Notes: a model not told the origin generated them from the sequence alone. A stretch of DNA of 64,000 nt from Triangularia verruculosa (GCA_033296885.1 MU864011.1:27005-91004), one strand, 5' to 3'. Counted from the first letter of the stretch, positions 43,201 to 56,200 are shown. Translations and numbers: made by a program.

Positions 43201-44186
43201 TTTGCCATGACGGATGTCGCTCTTTGACAGGGAGTGGCCGTGTTACCGAACACCTGCTGCGCTCATGCCGCATTTTCGACCACGGGCTCAAGAGGAGCTG
43301 CAGGGAGTGCGGCCACGATTGGAAGAAGCACCTGCACATCAGAAGCGAATACCGCACCAGGATGGAGCGCAAGCTCGATCCCGAGGTGGAAAACATGGTA
43401 AACGAGAATAGCTCGATCGAGCGGCTTCAAGCTGCCGCCTTGGAGTGTCTCGAGCGCGAAATCAAACAGTGTGAGGCCGAGAGTCGGGAGCTGGGTCAGG
43501 CGTCCGAAGAGTTTGCACGCTATCTCCATCAAAACTCCATCGTGCCCTACAATTACGCGAGAGTACCCTTGATCGACTACCAGCTCCGGGCGGGGGATGT
43601 CGACAAGGAGGTGGGTGGCGGTGACAGTGACAATGATTCCTCCTCCACCGGGGTGGTGAGCCGGGAAAACTCGATGACCTCGTCCTCATTGAGGGAGCTG
43701 CGGAAAACGTTTGCCAGCGAGGAGCAGGCCATCCGCAAAGGCACGACCATACCTTCAGGTGGCCTCGAAACGGCGCCGACGGATGAGAGGATCGACGAGA
43801 TCCTGCGAAGTCTACTCGGCATGGAGCGCTGGGGGCCTGACCTGCAAAGGATGGTTGCCCAGATCGAGACCGAGAATGCCTACATCGAGCAGGCCTTCAA
43901 CCGCCATCTCACCGGTTCCGGGCGATCGGGATCCGGCAGCTGGGCGGCGCTGGCCGAGCAGGAACTCCCCGACCCGGAGGTTGCAACTTCAGGCATGACC
44001 CTCCCGCGGCCTTTCGCAGCTGTAGCGAAGACAGTCATGTTTGTGAAGATGGCTCACAGCAGGCTACCCAAGACCCAGTCCAATGCGCTGGTGCCAATTT
44101 CCGGCCCCGCTTGGGATCGGAGGGAGTTATGGATCCAGAAACTACTGGGTCAAAACGAGGTTATATTGCGGGATAGTGGGAGATAA
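40285..44186 (+). CDS. SNTX/MACPF-like N-terminus fused to a GTPase domain and cysteine clusters
   Basis: The exons are 40285-42293 and 42350-44186, totalling 1282 codons. The 56-base intron (GTATGG..TACAG) is in phase. Residues ~1-300 (RPALGQIAHLGDFYDASTD, then FGINVYGDF) resemble the MACPF-like N-terminal domain of the stonustoxin family, which occurs in many non-toxin proteins of fungi and animals. Residues ~520-570 hold a cysteine-rich patch. The GTPase has a P-loop GETGVGKST near residue 603, a G3 motif DTPGIGDTRG near 695 and a FTNTRGSNYSPGDT stretch typical of large fungal AIG1/septin-like GTPases. A second cysteine/histidine cluster (about 930-1000) and coiled-coil-like helices follow. 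Function is unknown; membrane association or defence is inference. Start ATG 40285 is chosen because family likeness begins there. Confidence 0.82.
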
Positions 44187-44395
44187 CCGCTTAAACTTTG
44201 AAGAACGCGCTTCCTTGGGCACTACGGTCACATAGGAATATACTCACCTTTTACCTTGTCTCAAAAGACGATGGGATTGCCATACTTGATGTCTAGGGAC
44301 CCAACAAACCTCGTCAGTTCATGGGCGATCTCGAGTCCGGTTTGTGCTGGCGTAGCTACTGTTGTGCATGCCTCAAACCACAAATCATCCAATCA
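44187..44395. other. Intergenic
   Basis: Short region between the GTPase stop and the tRNA; nothing recognised. Confidence 0.4.
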
Positions 44396-44480
44396 GGGCG
44401 TGTGGCTCAGTTGGTAGAGCGTTCGCTTAGCATACCGATCTGTATGCGAAAGGTCCTGGGTTCGATTCCCAGCTCGTCCA
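44396..44480 (+). tRNA. tRNA-Ala (AGC) with 12-nt intron
   Basis: The cloverleaf parts are readable: acceptor GGGCGTG against CTCGTCC, A box TGGCTCAGTTGG, B box GGTTCGATTCC, T stem CTGGG/CCCAG, and the discriminator A at 44480. The anticodon stem is TTCGC/GCGAA with loop TT-AGC-A, and the anticodon AGC is at 44429-44431. A 12-base insertion (TACCGATCTGTA, 44433-44444) sits one base 3' of the anticodon, the standard position for nuclear tRNA introns. A short T-run (CCTTTT) follows as a Pol III stop. Confidence 0.93.
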
Positions 44481-45058
44481 CATTACCTTTTGCCAGTTTT
44501 GCTTCAATGCAGTGGGACTTGTTTTTCCCGACCCAACGGCGGTGAAGGGAACGAAGTAGGTAAACAACAACCCCGGACCCGCGGATCAATGTTTATTTCT
44601 CAATAGCACGGACGAATTTATAAGCTCCACTTGCTCTCCCCTAAGTCATGGATTTGTCAGAATATCCCACCTGGACCGCAACTGTGACGAATCTTCTCGA
44701 ACTGCTTAGAGGGGGAAGGGAACAGCTGTGAAACACAAGGTGGACATCTCAACTGTGATGCGTTGTTCACCGTGGACTACCGAAGCACCTATGAACTGCG
44801 AGGTTGCTGGGTTGGGAGTGGGGATTTGGGGAAAGATAGGGGGGTTGGGTGTCAGAGATTACGACAATCATGCTAACACGATTGAGGGGTCGAAACTATG
44901 TCGTGGATTCGTCCGACTTCGATCGCGCTGTACACAGCCGTTGCCAAGTGGCATTCCGGCTCAAGCGGTCAAACATCATATATAAAAGGTGCCCTCATTC
45001 AGTCTTTGAAACTCATATCACGCAATTCACTATCTGATCACTTCTCACAACCGCAACC
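44481..45058. other. Intergenic, promoter of the GST-like gene
   Basis: No gene is supported. It contains a strong TATA element listed separately. Confidence 0.5.
44979..44989 (+). promoter_or_regulatory. TATA box of the GST-like gene
   Basis: TATATAAAAGG lies 70-80 bases upstream of the ATG at 45059, a typical placement for a TATA-containing fungal promoter with a short leader. TATA-type promoters in fungi are often inducible. Confidence 0.55.
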
Positions 45059-45778
45059 ATGGCTCCCATCGGCAAGATTTACACCTACCCCAACAACTAC
45101 CGGGTCCAAATCGTACGTCCCATTTCTCACTCCCACCTCATGTCAGCAAACTAACCCCGTCAGGCCCAAGTCGCGGCGGACCTCAACAACTTCGAACTCG
45201 AGTTCCCCGAGTTCCAGATGGGCGTCACCAACAAGACCCCCGAATTCCTCTCCAAGTTCCCCCTCGGCAAGGCTCCCGCCTTTTCCTCTGCCGATGACAC
45301 CTTTCACCTCACCGAAGGCCTCGCCATCTCCCGGTACATCGCCTCTTCCGGTCCCGCCTCTGCCCAGCTCCTCGGCTCGGACCCAAAGACCTCTGCTTTG
45401 ATTGAGCAATGGGCGTTGTTTGGCGAGACTGAGCTCTCAAGCGCGACCGTCCCCCCTCTTCTCATGGTTTTGGCCAAGATGATCCCCTATGATGAGGCGA
45501 GATACACCCAGTGCGCCGGGAACCTCGAGAGGGCCGTCAAGAGGTTGGAGGAGGCGGTGAAGGATGGGAGAAAGTTCCTTGTTGGCGACAAGCTCTCCCT
45601 GGCCGATCTGGCCGTGCTGGGACCCATGCAGCTGGCGGGCAAGTTTTTGTTTGATGGCGAGATGAGGAAGCAGGCTCCCAGCGTTGAAGGGTATCTCAAA
45701 GGATTGTTGGAGGTGCCAGAGGTGAAGAAGAACTTTGGGGAGGAGCTGACTTTCTGTGACAAGAGAGTTCAGGGTTAA
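45059..45778 (+). CDS. Glutathione S-transferase, eEF1B-gamma-like class
   Basis: The exons are 45059-45112 and 45164-45778, totalling 223 codons. The 51-base intron (GTACGT..GTCAG) is in phase 0. The protein has a thioredoxin-fold N-terminal domain (MAPIGKIYTYPNNYRVQIAQ, cis-Pro in GKAPAF, and LTEGLAISRYIA as the glutathione-binding Glu/Gly and Ser region). A helical C-terminal domain has KFLVGDKLSLADL, whose Asp is the conserved N-capping residue. The likeness is to the GST half of elongation factor 1B-gamma, but the C-terminal eEF1G domain is absent, so it is a stand-alone enzyme. It would conjugate glutathione to electrophiles in the cytosol. The stop codons of this gene and the convergent vps41 are 72 bases apart. 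Confidence 0.88.
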
Positions 45779-45850
45779 AAGATGTGAATAGAAAAATTGA
45801 AACCTCCTGTTGTATGTACCGCCTTTGAATATGTACTATCTGCGACTCCC

Positions 45851-48800
45851 TCACGTCTCCTCTGTCTCCTTACACACAGGACACCCAGCCGCAATCTTCT
45901 CCCGCAACAGCATCGCATGCGTTACCTTGGCCCCTATCCGATGTGACACATTCTCCCCAACACCAGTCACCAAGCTCTGATCCACCCGCTCCCCTGGGCT
46001 CAGCTTCTGTAACAAATGTGACGCATGATACACGTGCCCACAGGCAAACCCAACCAAAGTCTCCATCTCCCACTCGGTGAACGGCTCGCAGCATTCGGCG
46101 CAGTGCCCCGGCGCCCACTTCTTTCCGGGTGGTTTTGGCACTTCGTCATCGCCATCATCGTGACGAACCTCCGGCTTCTCTGTCCCCACCACAGTAGACA
46201 CATCCTTTGCGCTGACGTCAACGTGGTCACCCCGCTTGACCACAACATCGAATTTGACCCCCTTTCTCTGCCCGCTCCTGAGCAGGTTCTGCGCAGCTGC
46301 CACCTCGCTTCTCAGGACCTTGGCAACACCAGAGCTGATGCTGTGCTGGATGTCATGCTCCTTCATGATATGCTTCAGCCCCTCCCTCAGACCGTCAATC
46401 TCCAGCCCTTCTGGAATGCGACGGACAAGGGTGATCGGGTTGATCGCCGTCCCAACCTCTTCGAGCAGGCCCCTGATGAAGCGGGGCTTGTCCATACTAT
46501 ACTCGAGCAGGTCCTCCCAGAGATCAGGGTCGTCTTGCTCCTTGGCGAATGCAATCGCCCGGCTGACATCGCCAAGGCGTTCGATGATGAGCGTCAGGGC
46601 GCGCTTCATCTGTCCAGTCTTGGAGTAGAGGTAGACGAGTTCGGGGATGTAATCGTATCGGTCGCATTCTTTGACGGCCTAGGAAGATGTTAGCGTGCTT
46701 GTGGGTAAAAAGGATGTGGGCATGCCTACCTCCTCAAACGCGTATGCTGTCGATGTCTTGAGGAAGTGCATCAGCAGCGACTGGTCATACTTGGCAAAGA
46801 GGTGCACGGCAAGGTCGGCAAAGTTGTCGACAAGAGACTGGCTGTCGGTAACAAGACGGGCTCTCGACTCGCCGCTGTGCTCGTGGATACCCTGTCCCCG
46901 CCACAAACCACGGAGATAGAAGAAGGTGTAAAGATCGAGTTTCTTTTCCTGGAGCTGTTCGACAACAACGTCTGGTTTGACTAATCCATGTTGGGCTTCG
47001 TCAACCAGCAGCGTGATGGCCTCCTCCGTGGCTTGTTCCAGCTCCTCATTGGACATCTTTTTGGCCTCATCCGGGGGAACACGAAGGCTGATAAAGCTGG
47101 GAATATCATCCGCCACAGCATCAGCCAAGTGCCCATCTTTGATCAGCCGCATTGCGTTGTTGGCATCATGCAGTTTGATGTAGCACCTGAGAGATTCCCT
47201 AGTTCTTCCATTGGCCTCATGAAGTTTGGCAAGACTCTCCACCACAATGCGCCAGTCCCGGCCAGTCTCACCATCCTCTACGCTGTCTTCTCGAACTTCT
47301 CGATACTTGAGTTGGTTTTCCAGTGCCGTGGTGATGGTGGTGATCTCAAACAAGTCTGGGGACCATCTTTCCAACAATTCTCTGAACTGCGGTTTGCTTG
47401 ACTCGAGGTAATGGCCAAGCACAACCTCGTAAATGGTCCCCGGGAGTGGTGGCCGCGTGCGCTCCGTGGGGATGTAGTTGACAATTTCGTCAAACTTCTT
47501 TGCTCCGGCGAATGTCCACACCCACTTTTCCCACCGATCAGGAGTCCCTAGCACCTTTCCGCAGGTCTGTCCGGCCCGCACCCAATCGCCAGCCTCCACC
47601 AGCTCCTGCAACCAAAGCTCACCGATCCGTCTCTTTTCCTTTTCGGCCGCTGAATACATGGACTGCATGCCTTCGGCAAGAGAAGCAGCCTCGTCGTAAA
47701 AGTCATCCGTCGTTTGAGTGTGGTCAGGCGACAACGGGCTCGCGTCTGCGGCTGTCGACATGATCTCGGGGTGCTCATTGACAAGCTCCCATGCTTGCTG
47801 GTGCTGTTGCCGCTCCAGCAGCCATGACAGGTGATCCCCAAAGTCTCGCCTCGTCGCGAGGATGCAGTCATACGGACTATGTATGAAGATCTTGACTCCT
47901 GGTTTGGTGAGATTAGGGTGCACAGACCCGCGATTGGAACGCAAGAGGGCAGAAGCAGCAGCGAGCTTGACTGGAGAAGCCGTCTCATTGCTGTCTTTGC
48001 TTCTGATGCTGGCCCCTGAGCTGAATAGGGATATCGGATTGAGAGCAGCGTTGAGCATGTCGGTGCCCAGTCCCGCCAAGGTCTCCAAAGCGCCCCGGCT
48101 CGAAGCGGCAGCGGCAACCGTCTGGGCTGGCAAGACGCCGAGATGGTAATCATTGGACGAAAGTCGTTCGAAGCGGCTTAGGGTCAGGCCATCCTTGTCC
48201 ACCTCTGCTTGCGATGTGAGGTCGATTAATCGCAATTCGGGCGGCTGGTTGTTCTGCTTGCGACGAATCCCCCCTGATGGTTCGCTCCCGGTGGATAAGG
48301 TGTGCTTATGACCTCGAGCGTTTCCCCCGTCGTCTTCACCTTCGTCGTTGTCCGGCAGGCAGTAGGCAAGAACTAATATCAAGTTTTGGGTATATAACGA
48401 AATGCCAGAAATAATGCAATCCATGCGCAGTCTGTGCTAGTCAGTAAGCGGTAGGCAAGCAATAGAGAAAAAGGCAGACATACAGCTTCACAATCTCTGC
48501 CCGGCCAGCGGACTTCTCCCCGGCATGCTTTCCAGCGCCGAGACCCCCGGGATGAACGTGTATTATCCAGATGGTGCCACCCCAACCCACCAACAGGCGT
48601 TCTATCGTCTTGCCGTGCTTCACCTGCTGCTGTTTCAACTTTTCGGCCGCTGGCGAAAGAAGGGCTTCTTGGGGCTCATCTTGCTCGACTGCTTGCTCGT
48701 CTATCCACTCAGCCCTCCCCTTCCACACACTGGCCATCGTCTCCCACTCAGCAGTCTGCGGCCGATCGATATGGCCGATGCGTTTCCAGGCGTCCTCTGC

Positions 48801-49881
48801 ATCGGCGCTCTCGAGATGGAGTTTTGTGCGCATGATCTTGATGCCGTGCTCGTTCAGCCATACCACATATTTGCCCGATAAAGACCACTTGATGGTGTTG
48901 ATGGTGCCTTCGCCAGAGTGCAGAACCGTGTCTTTTCCTGTACTTGCGCCAACCATACCGCCAAGCCAACCCGCCGCCTGAGCTGCTGCGCCCGTTGTAG
49001 TAGCAGTGCTTCGACCCAGCGGTGCACCGACGGTGTGAACGAGTTGCCCCGACAGCCCGCCCGACAGATACGTCCTGTCGTGTTTATAGTCCGGAGATAG
49101 AGCGACAGCTTGTACAGGTCGGGCAAAGTTGCGCAAGGATACATCCTTGACATCGACTAGCGATTGAACACACACGTTGCCATCCATTGACGAGGTTGCG
49201 ACGTAGATATTATTCGAGGGCGTGTTTGGCACGGTGTTTTGCAGTTGCGTGGCCCTCCTCGTCGGCGGCGCCGGTGAAACATGGCCTTCGCCGATGGACG
49301 ACGCCGGTCTTCGAGGGCTGGTCGGAGCGGCTTTGGGGGCGGCATCGGGCTTGACTACTGTGAGGGGTGGAGGAAATGGGGAAATCGAGACGGCCGTGAC
49401 GGACGCTGAGTGGGCATGGTAAACTCGGAGCGGTTGGAAGACAGGCAGTTGGATGACATGCTGATGTAGGCGGTCAGTCACACCAGTCGGTCTCGAGGCA
49501 CGGATAGGGATTACCGACGATGTTTCCATTGTGTGTTCCTATGATTTGCTTGTCTCCAGCCACAAGAAAGGTGCTGGTCGCATCTCCGTTGCGGTAAAGG
49601 GGCCCGAGATGCTGCGTCAATCGGGCATACTTGAGTTTCGGTTCCTCGTCCTCGTCCTCGTCTTCACTTCCCTCCTCTTCGTCCTCTACCTCTTCTCCCT
49701 CCCCGTCGCTGGACTGCTCTGTCTCATCGTCCGAGGTTGCGCCAGCGCCCGTGTTGACCCTCAGCCCTGTGGCTGGAGCTGCTGCTGTCGCGTCGCTGCG
49801 TGGCTGTTCGAGGGCTACGTTGGCGCTGGACTCGGTCGGGGTCTTGTCGTTGTCGCCGGGCCGTGGCGAGCTTCCTGTCAT
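45851..49881 (-). CDS. vps41: Vps41, HOPS complex subunit (WD40 - CHCR - RING)
   Basis: The exons are 49519-49881, 48484-49460, 46730-48431 and 45851-46678, totalling 1290 codons, all in phase. The N-terminus is acidic (residues ~25-75), followed by a YARLTQHLGPLYRNGDATS segment and HNGNI-HVIQLPVFQPLRVYHAHSASVTAV, the hallmark of the Vps41 beta-propeller. A helical clathrin-heavy-chain repeat region follows (YDYIPELVYLYSKTGQMKRA). A C-terminal RING-H2-like zinc domain (CAECCEPF near 1203, CGHVYHASHLLQ, CPVC near 1282) completes it. Vps41 is the effector subunit of HOPS, linking Ypt7/Rab7 membranes to the SNARE machinery for vacuole fusion and carrying AP-3 cargo. Length fits fungal orthologues. 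The first intron has a weak donor (GTCGGT). It is divergent from apc1. Confidence 0.9.
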
Positions 49882-50290
49882 GTTGATTCAGGCGACGGCA
49901 GCAACTTCATGGCGGGTTGGAGCAGCGCGCAGTGGGACGAGAGTCAGGGATGGGGTCCAGTGTTTGTTGAGTTGTCTTTGGGAAGCTTTAGGCGCAGCCA
50001 AGAGCTACGTCAGAGCTTAAACGGCGGTCCCTGCAGGGGTTGACGTGAGCTTTGGCCAATAGGCAGCTGCCCCTCAAGAGTGGAGGCATCATTGGGCAGC
50101 CTTGTGAGATGCAGACGCGGGTTCCAGGCTCCTGGACGCGCTTTCTGAGCGGAAAGAGGCTGCCCTGCGATGGGCATTGCGACTGATGCACCACTTCCTC
50201 TGAACGTATTGGCAGGTCGAGGGCCATGGCTCGCCAATATCCACACTCAACGACCGCCGCTCGACCATTTTCTGCAGTTTGACCAAAAAC
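49882..50290. promoter_or_regulatory. Divergent promoter, vps41 / apc1
   Basis: 409 bases separate the two start codons and must contain both core promoters. No TATA box is obvious on either strand, as usual for housekeeping genes. Confidence 0.4.
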
Positions 50291-53200
50291 ATGGCCTCGA
50301 TCACTTCTCTCGGGGTGCATCAACCCACCGGCTTGCGGCATGCCGTTGAAGAGGGGATCCTCGACCCAAACCCACCACCGTCCACCTACACATGGGACAT
50401 CGGCCTCAGCAAGGATGGCGACAACGAGTACGAGGATGAACTGCTCACGACCAAGGATTGTGTGCTCTGGTCGAGAGGAGGCGTCTTCCGCAAGAGCTTC
50501 AAATTCGACCTCGAAAACGAGCCCATCGCCCAGGCACTCCTGGCCAACTTTCCGGCCTCGGCCGACCACCAACCTGGCGACAAGAAGGAAACGAGGGCCC
50601 CCGGCAGACCCGTCCTTTCGAAAGCCCTCGTCGTCTTCCTCAAGACCCAGGCCCACATCTACTTCCTCTCCGGCGCCAGCCATGTCGTTCACATGCCATT
50701 CGAGGTCGAATCTGCGTGCTCGGCACCATGCGGTGTCATAATCCAGCGCAAACCGCGAGCGAACAATACTGCGCCGGTCTCCTTACGACTCCCAAAAGTA
50801 CCACCCAACTCGTTCGTATCCTCACAGCCGCCGCCATCGTCGGCCGGCACCCAACGAGGGCCCGAGTTCTCGACCGAGGGACTGGGAAACCCCAAAGTCT
50901 TGCCTCTCCGTCTCAGCTCGACATTGGAAAACATGTGGCTGCCTCCGATGGAAGCAAGTGAAAGTCATTGGCCTCGTCTGGTCTGTCTGACAGACCCGTT
51001 GTTGGAAATCGGTCTGGTTGTGACACAGCAGGAGAAAACAAAGCCCACAAGAGGTCGAAGAAGTTCTGCCGGCCCTCTATTCCTCAACCCCGCCGAAGAA
51101 ATGCTGCACATTGAGTCTGTCGGGCTCCCCAATCTACCTCTGTCCGAAGCTGACGGACTGCACATTGCCGTTACCGTTAATCGCGAGGCAGGCATGTACA
51201 CGGTCTGGCGGCTCACTTATCTAGAAAACGAAGACCCTTTTCTCAGCAAGAAGAAGAAGAGGAGGACGTCATCGTCACGGCGACGCAGTTCTATGGCTCC
51301 TGGTTTGCCAAGCGGAGCCGCCACGCCAATACACCCATCCGTGAGGGAAAGCTTTGGAGCGCCGCTGCCGGGCAAGAGGACGAGGAAGAGCGTCAGGATT
51401 GAGGAGAACGAAAGGGCTTTGGATAATGCCCTCAACTCGCTGGACCCCGACAAGGGGAATGACGCTACTCGAAGACAGTCACGTCGAGTGAGCTCTCTGT
51501 TGGCACGTGCTGATCTCTCAGCATCCCAAGATCGAGCAACATTCACCGAGCAATCAATGTATCCCGGCCATGCCGGCAGGCGGCTGGATTCACAGGGGAG
51601 CCAGCGAGCCCGTATGAGCAGCGGCTATACCGGTAGTTTCGGCGCCAACCGTGACCTAAACAGTCTCCATGAGGCCCCCGTTGACAACCTACTGGAGGAG
51701 CTTCGCGCCGGTGGCGATTTTGAGGGTTTTCATAGCATGGGCCTGGAAGATCACGACTTTGACGGACTTACACGCGAGATACTACTCACCAAAATCCACA
51801 GTTTTAGCATGGACAATTCCAACCTCCGATACTCCTTGTCCGGCAAGCCTGCACGGACACAATCCAAGGTGTTCATTCTTGCCAGCCCCCCCACGGCGAC
51901 CGATGACCAAGGGCGCGTCATGCTCTTGGTTGGCATACAAGACCCTGTAGACCGAAGGCTGCAGCTCTTGACCCTCCATATCGAAACCCGAGAGGAAAAA
52001 AGCGCCATGAAGGGATCTTCAAGTGCTGACAGAATCACCATCATTCCCGGTGAACCTCGAAGAGTTCAAAGTGTTGTGGACTCGTGCAAGCTTTCCGACA
52101 GACACGAAACAATCATGATCCTGTCCGAGGACAGCACTGGTGGCCGTGAACTCAGCCTGCAGTCACCATGGGGAAAAGTGACCACGGTGACGCTGCCGTT
52201 GTTATTTTCTGATAACCTCCACAGCCTCGATTACGCCGGGAGTCATAAAGTCAACAAAGAAGTCCAAGATCGCCGGTCAATGGGACTCGGCATGACCTGC
52301 ACCCAAATAGAGTCTGTCTGTCACTCCAATTCTTTTGGAGTGGTTGACCTTAAAGACACGGACGGCAAATTTCACCGTGTCAGAATTCAGTTACAGCCAT
52401 CCTCGCCGCCAATGCGCCGTATTCTGGATGTTTGCCGCAGCGTGCTGCCAACCTCATACGCCGATAAACTGTTGGCTGGCTGGTGGCACATCATGCAATG
52501 GCTCCAAAGCGAGCGTGTTCGCCCTCTGAGCTGTTCGGTAGTAGACAGAGAATGGACAGCACTCGTGATCCTCCTGTTCTCCTGCTTTCTTTCGCTCAGA
52601 CACAACAGCGAGACATCGCTGCGAAGCTATGGCGAGGGCGCCCCACAGCCACCGTGCCTGAAGAGCTGGGATACCATGCGAGTGCATGAAAATCCAACTT
52701 CGTCGGCATGCCCTCCTTGGAGTCACAACAAAGGATGGCAATGGCTTCTTGACACGGCGATTTTCGAAGCGGCTCCAGTAACTCCCGAAACAGGTCCCCA
52801 TCCCCCGACCTTCCTGGCTCTTCACATTGAACTGGCGCAAAGATGGATGGCGTCTTCTGGCGGTGTCTTGGCTTTCGGCTTTGACGGATACCTCCCTACG
52901 GCGCTTGGGAGAGGCAGCCCAGGTCGTAACAACGCAGCCTGGAGCATGATGATTGCTCTCCATGTTCTGCTTGAGGAACAAAAACTCAACATTTTATCCC
53001 CCAAAGAGACAACGCATGGCCAAGGTGATTTGACGATGGTGCTTTGCCAGATATCTAGGTGGCTCGGATGGCAAAAGTACGAGGAGATTTATGCTTTGGA
53101 AATGGATATGGACCTTGAGTCAGTGCATGATCTTGTCCCTACTCTGGCGGCCGAGGTGGTGGAGCCGCCAGCCTTCTTTTGCGTGTTGAGCTGGATTCAA

Positions 53201-56200
53201 GACCATCTTGCATATGGCAAAGGGAGCGAGTTTCCCACACTTCCACTTGTCTATGCCACTGGCAGTCAAGATGCGGCCTCTGGGAAGCTTCGTACGCAGC
53301 TCTGGGCATCGTTGACACCTCGCTCGCTCATGTTTGCGAAATTCTTTGGGCATCTTGGTTCCACAACAGACAGATATGCCATGGTTACGGCCATGTACGA
53401 ATCCGGCTTCACACCGCAGATACTCGAAACACTACCGGAGGCAGTGCTCACGCCGTTGCAAGATATCATCTTCATGTGTCAACCCAACCCACCGCCTTCA
53501 TGGTCCAAGGAACTCCTCTCTCTTGTCAGCCGCACTGACATTAGCACCGTCTTGCGTGCCGAAAGGTCGTGGCGTCCTCTCGGGGCCGAGACCAATGTAA
53601 GTCCCCCGTCGTCTACACTCTGACTGTTGCTGACGCGGTTGTCCCAGGCCTCATCGCATGTTGCGAAATGGGATGTTCGTATGCTGTGTCAGCATCTCGA
53701 GGACTTCCATGACCGCATCGAGGAGACAGAGGCAGCAGAGCGCCAGGCCGTCGTCCGATCCCTGTTTCGAGAAGACAGGCGACTCAATGAAGCCCAGAAC
53801 CTTTTGTCGACATCCAAACATCGCGTCATCCGCCTCATCCCAAAGCCGGGGACGACGGAAGCCGAGTATCTCGAATTGCAAAAGGAACATGTTGCCACCG
53901 TGGCCACCAGTACTCTCGCCATACCAGCGGGCAAGGGCCTCTTGTATTTTGCGCTTCGGTTCCCACTTCTCACGCAAAAGTATCAGATCAACGGCTTTCA
54001 GCTCACGTGCATCGTCAAGCCAATCAACAACTCGGTCGGTGTGGACAAGGCCTTGTTTACCGAAGAGAAGATCAACTGGGCTTTCTTCCACCAAGGCGTT
54101 TCTGGCGGGCTTGCCATATCGCCTCACGCAAAGGGGATTGACACGTCCTGGATTCTATACAACAAGCCTGGATCGGATCTCAACAACCGACATGCCGGGT
54201 TTCTCCTGGCCCTCGGGCTGAATGGCCATCTCAAATCGGTTGCCAAGTGGGTTGCGTTTAAGTATCTCACGCCCAAGCATACTATGACGTCCATCGGCCT
54301 GCTTCTCGGCCTCGCCGCCTCGTATTTAGGTACCATGGATTCTCTTATTACGCGCCTGCTGTCGGTACACGTCACCCGTATGCTGCCTCGAGGGGCTGCA
54401 GAACTCAACCTGTCACAACACACTCAGACCACAGGCATCATGGGCATCGGACTCCTGTACTGCAACAGTCAGCACCGGCGCATGAGTGAGATCATGATGT
54501 CGGAAATCGAGTACCTCGAGGATGGGGAGGAAGAGAACCCGCTCCGCGACGAAGGGTATCGCCTGGCTGCCGGCTTTGCTCTGGGCTTCATCAACCTTGG
54601 CAAAGGCGGTGATCTCAAGGGCCTGAGAGATATGCGCCTGACGGAAAAGCTCCTCACGATTGCCACGTCCACCAAGCGGGTGGAGCTGGCTCATGTGCTG
54701 GACCGGGCAGCTGCTGGTGCCGTGATGGCCATTGCTCTCATCTTCATGAAATCCGAAGACCACATTGTGGCCCGCAAGGTTGATGTTCCCGACACTGCCT
54801 TGCAGTTCGATTATGTCCGACCGGACATCTTGCTCCTGCGGACGGTGGCCAAGAACATCATTCTCTGGAAGGAAATCACTCCCACCTTTGACTGGATCAA
54901 GAGTAGTCTTCCTGTGATATACCAGTCGCGGGCCCGTCTCAGCGGCACTCAAAAACTCCGGAGCAAAGACATGTCCTTCTTTTCCATTCTAGCTGGCATT
55001 TGCTTCTCGTTGGGCTTGCGATTTGCCGGCTCCGCGAATATCCAGGTTCGGGATCTTCTTGTCCACTATCTTGACGAGTTTGTACGGATTGTTAGGAGCC
55101 CCGTGACAAACTTTGACGCAGAGCTCGCTCGTAGTAACGCGCGCATGTGCATGGATCTGGTGGCACTATCCTCCGCTACCGTCATGGCTGGAACTGGGGA
55201 TGTCACTGTTCTCCGTCGTCTGCGCGGATTGCACGGCCGTGATGATAAGAGTACCACATACGGAAGCCACATGGCTGCTCACCTGGCCATCGGGGCTCTC
55301 TTCCTTGGTTGTGGAACAGCCACCTTTGGTACCAGCAACCTGGCCACAGCCGCACTGATTGTCGCTTTCTACCCCTTGTTTCCAGCCAATGTCCAGGACA
55401 ACCGCTCTCACCTTCAAGCCTTCCGTCACTTCTGGGTGTTGGCCACCGAGCCACGCTGCCTCGTCGCCAAGGATCTAGCCACAGGTCAACCGATCAACAC
55501 ACCCATCAATATTCAACTGAAGCCAGGCTCTGCCACGGCCGTCGCTGCGGCCTCTCAGACAGGCTCCAGCCCCAGTGATCCTGAGGCCATCACCCTGCGA
55601 CGCCAGACTCCTTGTCTTTTGCCTCCGCTGGACGATGTCTTGCGGGTGACTACAGACGCCGCTGGCCTCGGCTATTGGGACTTGGTGATTGACCTGGAAC
55701 ACCATCCAACCCTGGCAGACGATTTCCGGAACAACCAGTCTGTCTATCTACGCCGAAGGCCGGCGCATGAGGGGACCTTCCCTGCCACCTTGCGTGCTTT
55801 GGGGAGCAGTGAAATAGTTGACGCGGCAGTTGGTCGTGATCCAATGGAGTGGGTGTTTGACCTTCAGGCACTTCAAGACCTGACGCATGCTGAAAGAGCG
55901 TTGGTTCTGGACCGTCTCGGCTCTGGTGGCGGAGTAGGTGAAGGGGAAGGGGCCAGCACGGCGGTCGATGCGAAGCTGGTGCTAAGAAGTGGACTGGACA
56001 CTGAAGACTGGTCGAGGGATCGGTTACTGGGGTTGAGATTGCTGTTTGAGTGGGCGGAGAGAAGAGCGGTGTTTGCCGGGAGTGTCCTTGATCAGAATCA
56101 AATTGAGGATGTAAAAGGGAAGAAGAAAGGGAAGACGCCCGCCAGCAAAGGGAAGAAAAGGGTTTCCATGTCGGTTGGACAGCAAGAAACAAGTGGCGAG

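Noticed and set aside
40285..44186. Calling the protein a stonefish-type toxin
   Set aside because: Only the N-terminal fold resembles that family; the GTPase and cysteine clusters and the lack of a signal peptide argue against a secreted toxin.
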